From CAZXIC01 sp964640195 (GTDB taxonomy: Archaea > Iainarchaeota > Iainarchaeia > Iainarchaeales > GCA-2688035), in the NCBI GenBank assembly GCA_964640195.1, contig CAZXIC010000001.1:62001-126000 (forward strand): a stretch of DNA of 64,000 nucleotides, given 5' to 3'. Shown here piece after piece: positions 8,711 through 16,268 of the stretch. Position 1 is the stretch's first letter. Every line of letters starts with the position of its first letter. Position numbers and translations under genes: made by a program. The notes beneath the pieces are model-generated. The model worked only from the letters and a program-made list of their open reading frames with translations, had not been told where the DNA came from and ran no database searches.

Positions 8711-9466
8711 ATGGGGGAAATTAGGGCAGAGGCAAGGGGCAACGAGTTCGCGCTGCTCATTCCTCAAAAGAAATCCAGCCAGCTCGGGCTAGGGGCAAAT
8801 GCCAGCTATGAACTCATTCGTGTCAAGGAAGGCATCTGGGTCTTGACTGCGGAAGAAACACCAGAACAAGAGGAAAACCCTTTGGACCGCACAATCCTTT
8901 CAATGCTGAGGCAGAAGAGCTTACACGAGCGGGTTGAAGGCAAGTTTGAGCGCAGCCTGAACAAGCAGCAGCTTGAAAGGTTCAGGGAAATGCTCAAGGA
9001 AGGCAGAATTGTTGCATTCAGGCTGAGCAAGAAGTACAAAAAGGCTGTTTACAAAACAAGGGAAGAGCTGCGCAAGGGGAAGCCTGTTGGGAAGGAGAGC
9101 GAAAACCCCCTGGCGAAAAACAAGCCGATTGAGGATTACTGCCTTGAGACTGACGGCTTCCTTGTGTGCAAGAACGATGAGAGGGCAAAGGCGCTGAGCA
9201 GCCAGTTCAAGCAGGAGATAGAGGAAGGGAAAATCAAGGGAATCAAGAACTTTGAAGGTGCATTTTACATAATTGAGGAAACGCTTTACGGAAAGTACAG
9301 GAGTAATGTGCTGTCTGCAATCAAGGCTAGTGGTGAGACAACCCTGCAAAAGCTTGCGGAAAGGGTTGGAATAAGCGCTCTGCTGGCAAAAATAGTTTGT
9401 GAGTTTTTGAAAGACGAGGGCGAGATAATTGAAAAGAGGAAAGAGCTTTTCAAGGCAGTCGAGTAA
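8711..9466 (+). CDS. AbrB-like / winged-helix protein of unknown function
   Basis: A 251-residue archaeal protein. Residues 5-50 (LLIPQKKSSQLGLGANASYE) resemble a SpoVT/AbrB swapped-hairpin domain; the middle is lysine-rich; the C-terminal 60 residues (TTLQKLAERVGISALLAKIV) look like a winged helix. A DNA-binding role is therefore likely, but no target is evident. The 5' region is A/T-rich with the ATG close to a TATA-like stretch, suggesting a short leader. The next gene overlaps its 3' end or follows directly. Confidence 0.6.
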   Translation: MGEIRAEARGNEFALLIPQKKSSQLGLGANASYELIRVKEGIWVLTAEETPEQEENPLDRTILSMLRQKSLHERVEGKFERSLNKQQLERFREMLKEGRIVAFRLSKKYKKAVYKTREELRKGKPVGKESENPLAKNKPIEDYCLETDGFLVCKNDERAKALSSQFKQEIEEGKIKGIKNFEGAFYIIEETLYGKYRSNVLSAIKASGETTLQKLAERVGISALLAKIVCEFLKDEGEIIEKRKELFKAVE

Positions 9467-9878
9467 AGCGCACAGCGGCCAAAAAGTTTTGGTGCCGCTG
9501 CTTTCAAAGAGGGAGGCCAGCCCGAAATTCATTGAAGCGGTTGCAGCCAATGCAAAAGAGATAATTCTGCTGCTTGTCATCGATACATCTGCAATGGTGG
9601 GGCAGTTCGGGTTTGCCGCTGGGGAGATAGCGCAGGCAAATGCCTTGATGCAGCAGGTGAAGAGCGCTTTGGGCAGGAAAAGGAAAACATGTGACGATGT
9701 GATTGAATGGGGCGATACAGCGACAAAGATAGGGCATTTGGCGCAGTTGAGGGCTGTTGACAGGATTTACCTGGTTAGGCAGGACAACCAGCTTTTCAGA
9801 AGGCTTTTGGGCGAACTTAGGGAGAAACTGCGCAGGATTGAGATTGAAACAGTCAAGCTGCCGGAAGAAAGCGAGTGA
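9429..9878 (+). CDS. Universal stress protein-like (UspA fold) protein
   Basis: About 149 residues if the TTG at 9429 is used. The strand KVLVPLLSKREASPKFIEAV, then KEIILLLVIDTS, and a C-terminal DRIYLVRQDNQLFRRLLGEL follow the alpha/beta order of UspA domains. The usual ATP motif GxxGx9GS is not visible, so nucleotide binding is doubtful. Start uncertain: TTG 9489 or GTG 9492 would place VLVPL at the N-terminus, as in most family members, without overlapping the previous gene. Confidence is moderate because similarity is by fold pattern only. Confidence 0.5.
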   Translation: MKRGKSFSRQSSKAHSGQKVLVPLLSKREASPKFIEAVAANAKEIILLLVIDTSAMVGQFGFAAGEIAQANALMQQVKSALGRKRKTCDDVIEWGDTATKIGHLAQLRAVDRIYLVRQDNQLFRRLLGELREKLRRIEIETVKLPEESE

Positions 9879-9902
9879 AGCCCAAAAAAATTAGATGCCT
9901 GC

Positions 9903-11018
9903 TCAGTCCCTGAGCATGAATTGCTCAAGCCTGTCCTTTGCCTTTTCCCTCTTACGTTGGTGCACTTTCAAAAACGCATTGATTTTTTCTGCAAGCATTC
10001 CCTTGTGCTCAGCGCACATCAGCTTTCCTTGCCTGCACAGGCGTTTCTGTTCCTCAACACGCCTGTCATCAGGCTCAAACAGGTAGTAGAGGTAATCCAT
10101 TACAGGGCAGTTATCTGGGTTGCCGCCTTTTTGCCTCTGCTCTTTGATTGTGGGCTGCCCTCCTGTGAAGGCATTTGCAACCTTCCTTTCAACTGTTTTG
10201 CTGTCATCAGTCGTGTAAATCGCGGTGAGTGGGTCGCTTGCACTCATCTTTCCGGCTTCTCCCAAACCTGGCAGGAAAATATTGTGGATTTGCCCTGGTT
10301 TGGGGTATCCCAGCTTTGGGGCAACTGCCCTTGCAATCCCCCTCCAGTAGGGGTCTTGGTCTATTGCCGCAGGGATAAGCACCGGCACGCTTTTTCCTGC
10401 CAAAAGGCTTGGCAGAAAACAAGGCGCTGCTTGGATGGCCGGGAAAAAAACAAGGCCGATGTTGCTTTCGTTGCCGAAGCCGAAAACAGCCTTTGCGGTT
10501 GAAAAGGTTATGCGCTTTGCAATAGTTGCAGCAATTCCGTAAAGTGTTTTCGCGTACTCTGTGTCAAGGAAAATGTGGGTTTTCTTCTGTTCGAAGCCGC
10601 ATGCAACCACATCCAGCGCGTTTTCGTATGCAAAACCTGTTGCCTGCTTTAATTCAAGGTTTTTTACGAAGAATTTTTCATCGTCAGTCATTTGGAAGTA
10701 GAGTTCAGCGCCGAACGCGTCCTGCAAATATTTTGTGAAAAGCCAGGGCATCAGGTGCCCCAGGTGGGTGTTTCCTGACGGCCCTCTGCCTGTGTACAGG
10801 GCAAATTTTTGCCCTTTGTCATAGCCGTCGAGGACTGTGTCCAAATCCCTGTGCGAGAAGAAAATCCTCCGCCTGAGGAAAAGGTGGCTCTTGCCGGCGT
10901 GTTTCTCGATTCGCTTGATTATTGCATCTGTCAGGGGCTTTGTGCCAAATTCCTTGACAAGTTTCTTGTAGTCAACCTTGCCCCTCACTTCCCAGGGCGT
11001 TACAACACATTTTGGCAT
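9903..11018 (-). CDS. trpS: Tryptophanyl-tRNA synthetase, archaeal/eukaryal type
   Basis: About 371 residues, class I aminoacyl-tRNA synthetase charging tRNA-Trp. The HIGH-type signature is in YTGRGPSGNTHLGHLMPW near residue 80, and the KMSKS-type loop is KMSAS near residue 250 (LGEAGKMSASDP). The insertion pattern (FQMTDDEKFFVKN, AAIDQDPYWRGIAR) marks the archaeal/eukaryal form. ATG 11018 is chosen over TTG 11030; GTGCGTGA precedes it. It is divergent from the splicing endonuclease gene across a 91-bp AT-rich promoter region. Confidence 0.95.
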   Translation of the reverse strand: MPKCVVTPWEVRGKVDYKKLVKEFGTKPLTDAIIKRIEKHAGKSHLFLRRRIFFSHRDLDTVLDGYDKGQKFALYTGRGPSGNTHLGHLMPWLFTKYLQDAFGAELYFQMTDDEKFFVKNLELKQATGFAYENALDVVACGFEQKKTHIFLDTEYAKTLYGIAATIAKRITFSTAKAVFGFGNESNIGLVFFPAIQAAPCFLPSLLAGKSVPVLIPAAIDQDPYWRGIARAVAPKLGYPKPGQIHNIFLPGLGEAGKMSASDPLTAIYTTDDSKTVERKVANAFTGGQPTIKEQRQKGGNPDNCPVMDYLYYLFEPDDRRVEEQKRLCRQGKLMCAEHKGMLAEKINAFLKVHQRKREKAKDRLEQFMLRD

Positions 11019-11109
11019 TTCACGCACCAAAAGCGGGCGAAAGCAATAACTATTAATCTTTTTAATTTAAATGCTTATTCTTATTTAAATGTTGGCTGGT
11101 GCCTGAAAC

Positions 11110-11619
11110 ATGTGCATTCTGGTCCAAAACAAGGTTGTTGTAGAGGGCAGGAAGCTGCAGAGCCAGCTGCAGCAGAAAGGCTTCGGTGAGAGGACAGAGC
11201 ATGAATTCGTCCTTGACTTGAAGGAAGCCATTTACCTCCTTGAAAAGAAGAAGATAAAGCTGAAGGGCAGCAATGGAAAAAAGGCAGGCAAAAGGGCGCT
11301 GCTGCAGAAAGCAGAGAGAAAGGAAAAGAATTTTTTCAGCAAATTCGTTGTATTCAGGGATTTAAGGGACAGGGGCTTCTGCGTTAAGACCGGCTTCAAA
11401 TTCGGCTTCGATTTCAGGGTCTATCCCAGGGGAAAAAAGCCGGGGCAGGCTCATACCCAGTGGGTTGTGCATGTTGCAACCCAGGATGAACGCATGGGCA
11501 TGCCTGCTTTGAGCAGGGCTGTGAGGCTTGCCGGCAACATCAGAACAACGCTTTTGCTCGCTGTTGTTGATTCGGAAAACGACATAAATTACTATTCAGT
11601 TGAAAGGATTACGCCTTAA
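11110..11619 (+). CDS. endA: tRNA-splicing endonuclease
   Basis: A 169-residue protein, close to the length of homotetrameric archaeal EndA. The C-terminal catalytic domain is clear: FVVFRDLRDRGFCVKTGFKF, then FDFRVYPRGK (catalytic Tyr region) and AHTQWVVHV (catalytic His region). The third catalytic residue is normally a Lys before the A(V/I)VD strand; here that segment reads AGNIRTTLLLAVVD, so the Lys is not evident. It would cut the bulge-helix-bulge of intron-bearing pre-tRNAs such as the tRNA-Leu at 15437. If the Lys is truly missing, this could be a structural subunit. Confidence 0.85.
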   Translation: MCILVQNKVVVEGRKLQSQLQQKGFGERTEHEFVLDLKEAIYLLEKKKIKLKGSNGKKAGKRALLQKAERKEKNFFSKFVVFRDLRDRGFCVKTGFKFGFDFRVYPRGKKPGQAHTQWVVHVATQDERMGMPALSRAVRLAGNIRTTLLLAVVDSENDINYYSVERITP

Positions 11620-11689
11620 CTGCCGCAAGAAATAGTGTTTTGAAAGGGAGCAACAAGCCCCCTTCAAAAAAAGAAAAAATCGTTTTTTA

Positions 11690-11870
11690 TTTTGGCACGG
11701 CTTTTCTATGGTTTTTTCTGTTGGCCCTACTTTTCTTTTGGTTTTCCCTTTTAGTACGGCTTTTCTTTTGTTAACTTTTCTTTTTTAAAGAAAAGTTATT
11801 TTTCTTTTGGTACAGCTTTTCCCTAGTTTTTCTTTTGGTACAGCTTTTCTTTTTTCAAAAAGAAAAGGTG
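11690..11870. repeat. Degenerate repeat array between convergent genes
   Basis: About 180 bp of pyrimidine-rich sequence with four imperfect copies of a TACRGCTTTTC-type unit. It contains two perfect inverted repeats with 11-bp arms: 11773-11797 (AACTTTTCTTT arm) and 11843-11866 (CTTTTCTTTTT arm). It lies between the 3' ends of endA and the histone-fold gene and probably includes bidirectional terminators. Confidence 0.6.
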
Positions 11871-11871
11871 T

Positions 11872-12048
11872 TTAAAGGTCCGCTGCCCTGACTGTTTTCC
11901 TGCCGTTTGCCTTTGCTCTGGCAGCCGCTTTCTTGATTATTGCAGCCACTTCGTTGCTCAAAGCAGCAACCAAGTCGCCGGCTGTATTGCAGCCCTGTGC
12001 CTTTACTGCGTCCTTTACCTTACTCCCAACAACCAATACATCCGCCAT
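11872..12048 (-). CDS. Short histone-fold protein, DUF1931-like
   Basis: A 58-residue protein with a GGAGGCGG ribosome site six bases before the ATG. The sequence begins MADVLVVGSKVKDAVKAQG and ends KANGRKTVRAADL. The last part matches the helix-loop of archaeal histones (GRKTV.AEDI), and VGSKVK is typical of the short DUF1931 histone-fold family. It is probably a dimeric, minimal DNA-binding protein. No arginine-rich tail is present. Transcribed leftward into the repeat array; an AT-rich promoter lies between 12060 and 12120. Family call is from motif memory. Confidence 0.7.
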   Translation of the reverse strand: MADVLVVGSKVKDAVKAQGCNTAGDLVAALSNEVAAIIKKAAARAKANGRKTVRAADL

Positions 12049-12254
12049 AAATCCGCCTCCTTTTAGCTTATTTGCTGGTTTTAAGCAAAATTTAATATTA
12101 ACCCATGAGAAAACTTATTTAAATGCATATGGTGAAAACAGGCTTAAAATGGCAATTTAAGCGAAAAAGAGCTGATTTGGAAAATCCAACGGGTGCTTGT
12201 GCAAATCGCAGGTAATTAAATTTAAATATTTGAAGGTCTTTCATAATTAAACCG

Positions 12255-12497
12255 GTGAAGGGATTGAAGGCAAAGCTGGAATACAAGGTGCTTGCAACAA
12301 TCTACTTTATTGTAACCTTTATATTGATTGGCTTCGCAATAGTGTCCCTTGTCCAGGGCTTCGTGAGCCAGGTTGCCGGTGGAACGATTGTTGCCTTGCT
12401 TTACTATGTCGTAACGCCTTTTCTTGTAATGGGCAGCTACCTTACTTTCAACAAGGGCTACTACAAGCTTAGGGTCATTGCAATGTCAAGGACATGA
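12255..12497 (+). CDS. Small two-span membrane protein
   Basis: An 80-residue hypothetical protein with two hydrophobic helices (VLATIYFIVTFILIGFAIVS and GTIVALLYYVVTPFLVMGSY) and basic termini. Start is GTG 12255; the in-frame codon is preceded by AATTAAACC with no strong ribosome site, so a leaderless transcript from the TTTAAATAT promoter at 12220 is plausible. No family recognised. Confidence 0.55.
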   Translation: MKGLKAKLEYKVLATIYFIVTFILIGFAIVSLVQGFVSQVAGGTIVALLYYVVTPFLVMGSYLTFNKGYYKLRVIAMSRT

Positions 12498-12598
12498 CGC
12501 CGAACAAGGCATTGAATGCCTATTTTCCTTCCAATCGCCCCTGAACCGCAATAGAAAAAGTTTAATAGCCCAATAAGCTATTATTTTACGGTTTGACT

Positions 12599-13519
12599 AT
12601 GCAGGAAAAGGGGGGCTTCTTTGACAAAATCAACAACGCCTTCTTCACGGTTGTGGATGTCGCCCTCTCAACGCTGGAGCAACGGGGATGGAACATCCCA
12701 GAGGAAACGCGCTTCCTCTACCACACCGCGATATTCCTCGCAATTGTTTTCTTCGCCCTGCCGGCAATACTGCGCTACTTCTGCTATTTTGAGGCGATTA
12801 TTGCTGTCCTTGCCGTTTTGAGCTTCTGCGCTGCAAACATGATGCCAATCAGGAAACTGCTTGGATACTACAGCTCGGATGAAAAAATCCACGGCATTGT
12901 GAACAGAATCAAGAACAACCAGGTAGCAATCAAGGATGTTGCGAAGCACCTGCACAAAAACCTGCTGCCGCCAAACCTCACCTTGTCAATAATAAGGGCA
13001 TACCAGGCAAAAGGCGCCGGTCTGCCGCCTGGACTGACAAGGGCAATAATAAGGCAGCCGCAGGAAATCACGATATTCAGGGAACTGCTGAAAGAGCAGC
13101 TGAACGAATCAGATTTCTCGCTGCTGATGAGGAAATACAGGAATACCGTGCCCAAAGAGATGCTGCTGAAAACAGTTGCATCGCAAAAAATGAACGCGCT
13201 TACAATCCATGACCTGCTATTCTACCAGGAAAACTCATACCAAATCATAAACGAGATAGGGGAGAAGGCAGATGACGCAGCCCTGATGGACTTTGTGATA
13301 GCGGAAAAGCACAGGTACAAGGAAAAAATGCAGAGCAAGAACTTCCTCAGGAACCACCAGCTTGGGATTTCTGTTTTGGGTGCAACCGCAGCAGCAGCTG
13401 CCTTTACCCCGTTTATTGCAGAGCAGCTGCTCCTGGCTGCAGCATTCACTGTTGCCTGGCTTCTGGTTTTTGAAGCGCTTTACAATTACGCTGTCAAAGC
13501 GGTTTACTTCAGGCTGTGA
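12599..13519 (+). CDS. Integral membrane protein, unknown
   Basis: About 306 residues. Two N-terminal membrane helices (residues 45-90, AIFLAIVFFALPAILRYF and IIAVLAVLSFCAANM), a cytoplasmic helical region of about 150 residues, and a C-terminal hydrophobic hairpin (AAAAAFTPFIAEQLLLAAAF and onward). The middle resembles HEAT-like helical repeats with alternating charged helices but no known motif. ATG 12599 is preferred to TTG 12593. The next gene begins directly after its stop codon, so the two are likely cotranscribed. Confidence 0.6.
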   Translation: MQEKGGFFDKINNAFFTVVDVALSTLEQRGWNIPEETRFLYHTAIFLAIVFFALPAILRYFCYFEAIIAVLAVLSFCAANMMPIRKLLGYYSSDEKIHGIVNRIKNNQVAIKDVAKHLHKNLLPPNLTLSIIRAYQAKGAGLPPGLTRAIIRQPQEITIFRELLKEQLNESDFSLLMRKYRNTVPKEMLLKTVASQKMNALTIHDLLFYQENSYQIINEIGEKADDAALMDFVIAEKHRYKEKMQSKNFLRNHQLGISVLGATAAAAAFTPFIAEQLLLAAAFTVAWLLVFEALYNYAVKAVYFRL

Positions 13520-14116
13520 ATGGTGGATGCAATGCCGCTGGTTTTTGCAACAGGAAACAGGCACAAGTTTGGGGAAATTGCAGCAGTGCTGGCTGGATAT
13601 GGGCTGGGGCTGCAGCAGCACAAAACTGAGCTGCAGGAGATAAGCTCAAACAGCCCAAGGGAGATTGCCATGCACAAGGCACAGAGTGCTTTTGCTGAAC
13701 TGCGCACTCCGCTGATAGTGGAAGATACAGCTGTCTACTTCACTGCATTCAAGGACTTTCCGGGTACGATGCCAAAGCGGATATATGAAAGCATCGGCTT
13801 CCGGGGAATGCTGAAGCTGCTTGAAGGCAAAAGCAGGAATGCCTTCTTCCTCTGCACAATCTGCTTTATTGAAAGCGAAAACACGCAGCGCTTCTTCGAG
13901 GGAAAGCTTGAGGGAAAGATAGCCAAGAGGGTGATTAAGCCGAAGGCAGACAGGATGCCGTATGAAAAAATCTTCATCCCGAAAGGCAGCAAGAAAGCAA
14001 TAGTCGAAATGCCTCTGGAGGAAAAGAACGCAATAAGCCACAGGGCAATTGCTGCTAAAAAGCTTGCGGAATGGCTCAAGGAGCGGAGCCTGCACGAGCT
14101 GATTGAAACAATCTGA
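13520..14116 (+). CDS. XTP/ITP pyrophosphatase (Ham1/RdgB family)
   Basis: A 198-residue house-cleaning nucleotide hydrolase that converts dITP/XTP to monophosphates. Family signatures: FATGNRHKFGEI at residues 9-20 (T/SGNxxK), VEDTAVYFTAFKDFPGT at the acidic metal site, and ISHRAIAAKKL near the C-terminus. The usual acidic loop SGL is altered to TAV, and the family F-D-P purine loop is not obvious (YEKIFIPKGSKK), so substrate preference could differ. It abuts the membrane protein gene with no gap. Confidence 0.85.
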   Translation: MVDAMPLVFATGNRHKFGEIAAVLAGYGLGLQQHKTELQEISSNSPREIAMHKAQSAFAELRTPLIVEDTAVYFTAFKDFPGTMPKRIYESIGFRGMLKLLEGKSRNAFFLCTICFIESENTQRFFEGKLEGKIAKRVIKPKADRMPYEKIFIPKGSKKAIVEMPLEEKNAISHRAIAAKKLAEWLKERSLHELIETI

Positions 14117-14186
14117 AGCAGGAGAATTCACTCCTTAACCGTATAAAAGAAAAGATTTAAATATCCTCAGTGCAAGTATATTTATT

Positions 14187-14441
14187 ATGGCCCAGCTATT
14201 TGACGCTGACGCACGTTATATCTTCTACGGCGTTGTATTGGTAGTATTGAGCGTGGTCTTCCTGCTGAGCAGCCTTGGCGTTTTCAGGTCTGGCTATTAC
14301 ATTGTCGGCGAGCAGGCGGACTTTTTGCTTGCGTTCTTCTTCATTGTTGTGGGCTGCGGCATGGTCTTTAGTGCTGCGGGAAAGCCAGGAAAGCCGAAAT
14401 TTGACGTCAACATAAGCGAAGTAAGGACAAGGGGAAGCTAG
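14187..14441 (+). CDS. Small two-span membrane protein
   Basis: Hypothetical 84-residue protein with two membrane helices (IFYGVVLVVLSVVFLLSSLG and FLLAFFFIVVGCGMVFSAA) and a short basic C-terminus. A TATTTATT element lies immediately upstream of the ATG, suggesting a short leader. It directly precedes the AT-rich tRNA-Leu insert. No family recognised. Confidence 0.55.
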   Translation: MAQLFDADARYIFYGVVLVVLSVVFLLSSLGVFRSGYYIVGEQADFLLAFFFIVVGCGMVFSAAGKPGKPKFDVNISEVRTRGS

Positions 14442-14518
14442 AAAAATACAAATTCAGCGGAAGTCCACTCTATCCAAATGAGTTTAAATGCGAAGCGCCT
14501 CTTTTTGTAGGGGGCGAA

Positions 14519-15484
14519 ATGCGCTTCAATCTGTTGGAATTGCACAATCCGAAAGAAGACAATACTGTGCGAAAACTGCTCAGGGTCTACAGCGTTCTTC
14601 CCCGCTTCGCTACCCATGATAATCCTGCATATGCGGAGCAGGCGATTAAGGTAACGAAGTTTTTAAGGGAAGTGAATGAAAGGCTGAGAAAACAGGCTGG
14701 TTTGGACTGGAAACACAAGTGGATAGAATCGATAGATTGTGGCTTTGCTAAAGACAGTTGTAAAGACTGGTTTATTGGTAGAGCCTCTGCCCCATTGATT
14801 GCATTGGAACGGTTGGGTCCGTTTGGACTCAAGGAAGAGGTTCAAGGCTTGATTGACAGTTGTGAATTTTTTTCTTCAACATCTGCAAGACCATTCAGGA
14901 TACCACATAAAATCAGCTGTAATCTAGCGTATTTACTGGGAGCGATATTAGGGGATGGTCACATAAATAAGTCGAAGGACCGAATCTATTTCGAAGTTTC
15001 AGAGAAATGGCTTGCAAGAAAATTCATTGAAAAAGTAAGACAGGTGTTTCACCATACTTTACATCTTAACACAAGAGTTGATAGGGGCAAGTTAAGGTGG
15101 GTGGCAAATTTTGATAACAAGCCTGCTGTTCGTCTGTTTACTGAATTTCTTGACGTTCCAAGAGGCAAAAAATCACACAAAATCTATGTGCCAGATACAA
15201 TCAAGAATTTGGGCAAGGAAATAAAGTTAGCATTCCTCGAAGGGGTTTTTGATACAGACGGCTGTATAAGAAAAAAAGGTTTGAGAATAACAAGCGCTTC
15301 AAAGAAATTCAGAGACGATTTATGTGAGCTTTTGTTTTCAATTGGCGAAAGAGGCTGCAAAGATGAGTGGGTTAACAAAAAGTACAATAAAAAATATTTT
15401 GGTTTGCAATATACTATAGGAAATCTTCCTTTTACTGCACGGGTAGGGAAGTGGTCAAACCCAACAGCTTTAGGTAAGAGATAA
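14519..15484 (+). CDS. LAGLIDADG homing endonuclease-like protein
   Basis: A 321-residue protein. Two LAGLIDADG-type motifs are visible in the C-terminal half: LAYLLGAILGDGHIN (residues 139-153) with Asp in the catalytic position, and KLAFLEGVFDTDGCIRKK (residues 239-256). Between them lie the usual saddle strands. The N-terminal 130 residues are unfamiliar. The last 16 codons run through the 5' exon of the tRNA-Leu gene and stop inside its intron. Codon use is AT-richer than the neighbours, consistent with a mobile gene targeting this tRNA locus; activity is unproven. Confidence 0.8.
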   Translation: MRFNLLELHNPKEDNTVRKLLRVYSVLPRFATHDNPAYAEQAIKVTKFLREVNERLRKQAGLDWKHKWIESIDCGFAKDSCKDWFIGRASAPLIALERLGPFGLKEEVQGLIDSCEFFSSTSARPFRIPHKISCNLAYLLGAILGDGHINKSKDRIYFEVSEKWLARKFIEKVRQVFHHTLHLNTRVDRGKLRWVANFDNKPAVRLFTEFLDVPRGKKSHKIYVPDTIKNLGKEIKLAFLEGVFDTDGCIRKKGLRITSASKKFRDDLCELLFSIGERGCKDEWVNKKYNKKYFGLQYTIGNLPFTARVGKWSNPTALGKR

Positions 15485-15554
15485 GCAATTGTGTTTTTTC
15501 TTGAAACGAGCTGTCCGCTTAGTGCGTTCCCAGGTTCGAATCCTGGCCTGTGCA
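15437..15554 (+). tRNA. tRNA-Leu(UAG) with 34-nt intron
   Basis: Acceptor GCACGGG pairs with CCTGTGC, discriminator A at 15554, no CCA encoded. D stem GGG/CCC, anticodon stem ACAGC (15464-15468) with GCTGT (15510-15514), anticodon TAG at 15471-15473. A variable arm with stem CGC/GCG identifies a class II tRNA, and T arm CCAGG/CCTGG encloses TTCGAAT. The intron, 15475-15508, sits at the canonical 37/38 position and should be removed by EndA. The upstream endonuclease gene overlaps the 5' exon. Confidence 0.9.
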
Positions 15555-15589
15555 ATGTGTTAAATAGGTCAATAAAACAAGGGGATAAT

Positions 15590-16177
15590 ATGAGTGACTT
15601 GCCTATATCAAGAGAAGAAGCAATAGCTCTGCTTAAAAGCATGCCACAACTTGACTCTGACATGAATCATTATTTAGAAACAGAAGCAATTATGAGGGCG
15701 TTGGCCGAAAAATTTGGCGATGATGTTGAGTATTGGGGGATGTTAGGACTATTACATGACGTTGATTGGGCATTAACAAGAAGTGATTGGAGCAAGCATT
15801 GCATTAAGGCAGTAGAATTATTGAAAGAAAAAGGATTTGACGAGGAATTCATAGAGAATGTACAATCTCACGGCTATGGTTATGATGAAATCCCATTGTT
15901 AAAAGACAAAAAAAGGGCCTCAAAAATACAGTATTGCCTTATTGCTGCTGAAACATTGACAGGAATCATTTATGCGTATGCCTTAATGAAAGGAAAAAGA
16001 ATCTCTGACATGAATGCCAAAGGACTAAAGAAGAAATTCAAGGATAAGAAATTCGCGGCGAACTGCAACAGAGAACTAGTTAAAGAAATCGAGCTAGCTG
16101 GAATATCCTTAGATGATTTTTTAAGTTTGTCGATAGAGGCAATAAAAAACATAAAAAGTCAGATAGGCTTAGAATAA
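15590..16177 (+). CDS. HD-domain hydrolase
   Basis: A 195-residue HD-superfamily protein. The metal-binding pair is LLHDVDWALT (near residue 50), with further candidates ALMRALAEKF-type helices around it and VQSHGYGYDE near residue 90. Small stand-alone HD proteins of this type are predicted phosphohydrolases; the substrate is unknown. ATG 15590 follows AAGGGG. The gene is AT-rich and lies between tRNA-Leu and a tRNA-like 3' fragment at 16181, so it was probably acquired with the surrounding insert. Confidence 0.75.
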   Translation: MSDLPISREEAIALLKSMPQLDSDMNHYLETEAIMRALAEKFGDDVEYWGMLGLLHDVDWALTRSDWSKHCIKAVELLKEKGFDEEFIENVQSHGYGYDEIPLLKDKKRASKIQYCLIAAETLTGIIYAYALMKGKRISDMNAKGLKKKFKDKKFAANCNRELVKEIELAGISLDDFLSLSIEAIKNIKSQIGLE

Positions 16178-16180
16178 AAA

Positions 16181-16210
16181 GCTGGCGGGTTCGAATGCCG
16201 GTTCAAACAT
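16181..16210 (+). other. Possible tRNA 3'-end remnant
   Basis: The segment contains GGGTTCGAATGCCGG followed by a short acceptor-like run, resembling the T arm and 3' end of a tRNA, but no 5' half is found upstream. It bounds the AT-rich HD gene on the side opposite tRNA-Leu and might be a degenerate att-type copy. Confidence 0.35.
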
Positions 16211-16268
16211 AATTGAAAAACTATTTTATAAAAATATTGAGTAATGGTTTTAACCTGCTTTTGTTCTG

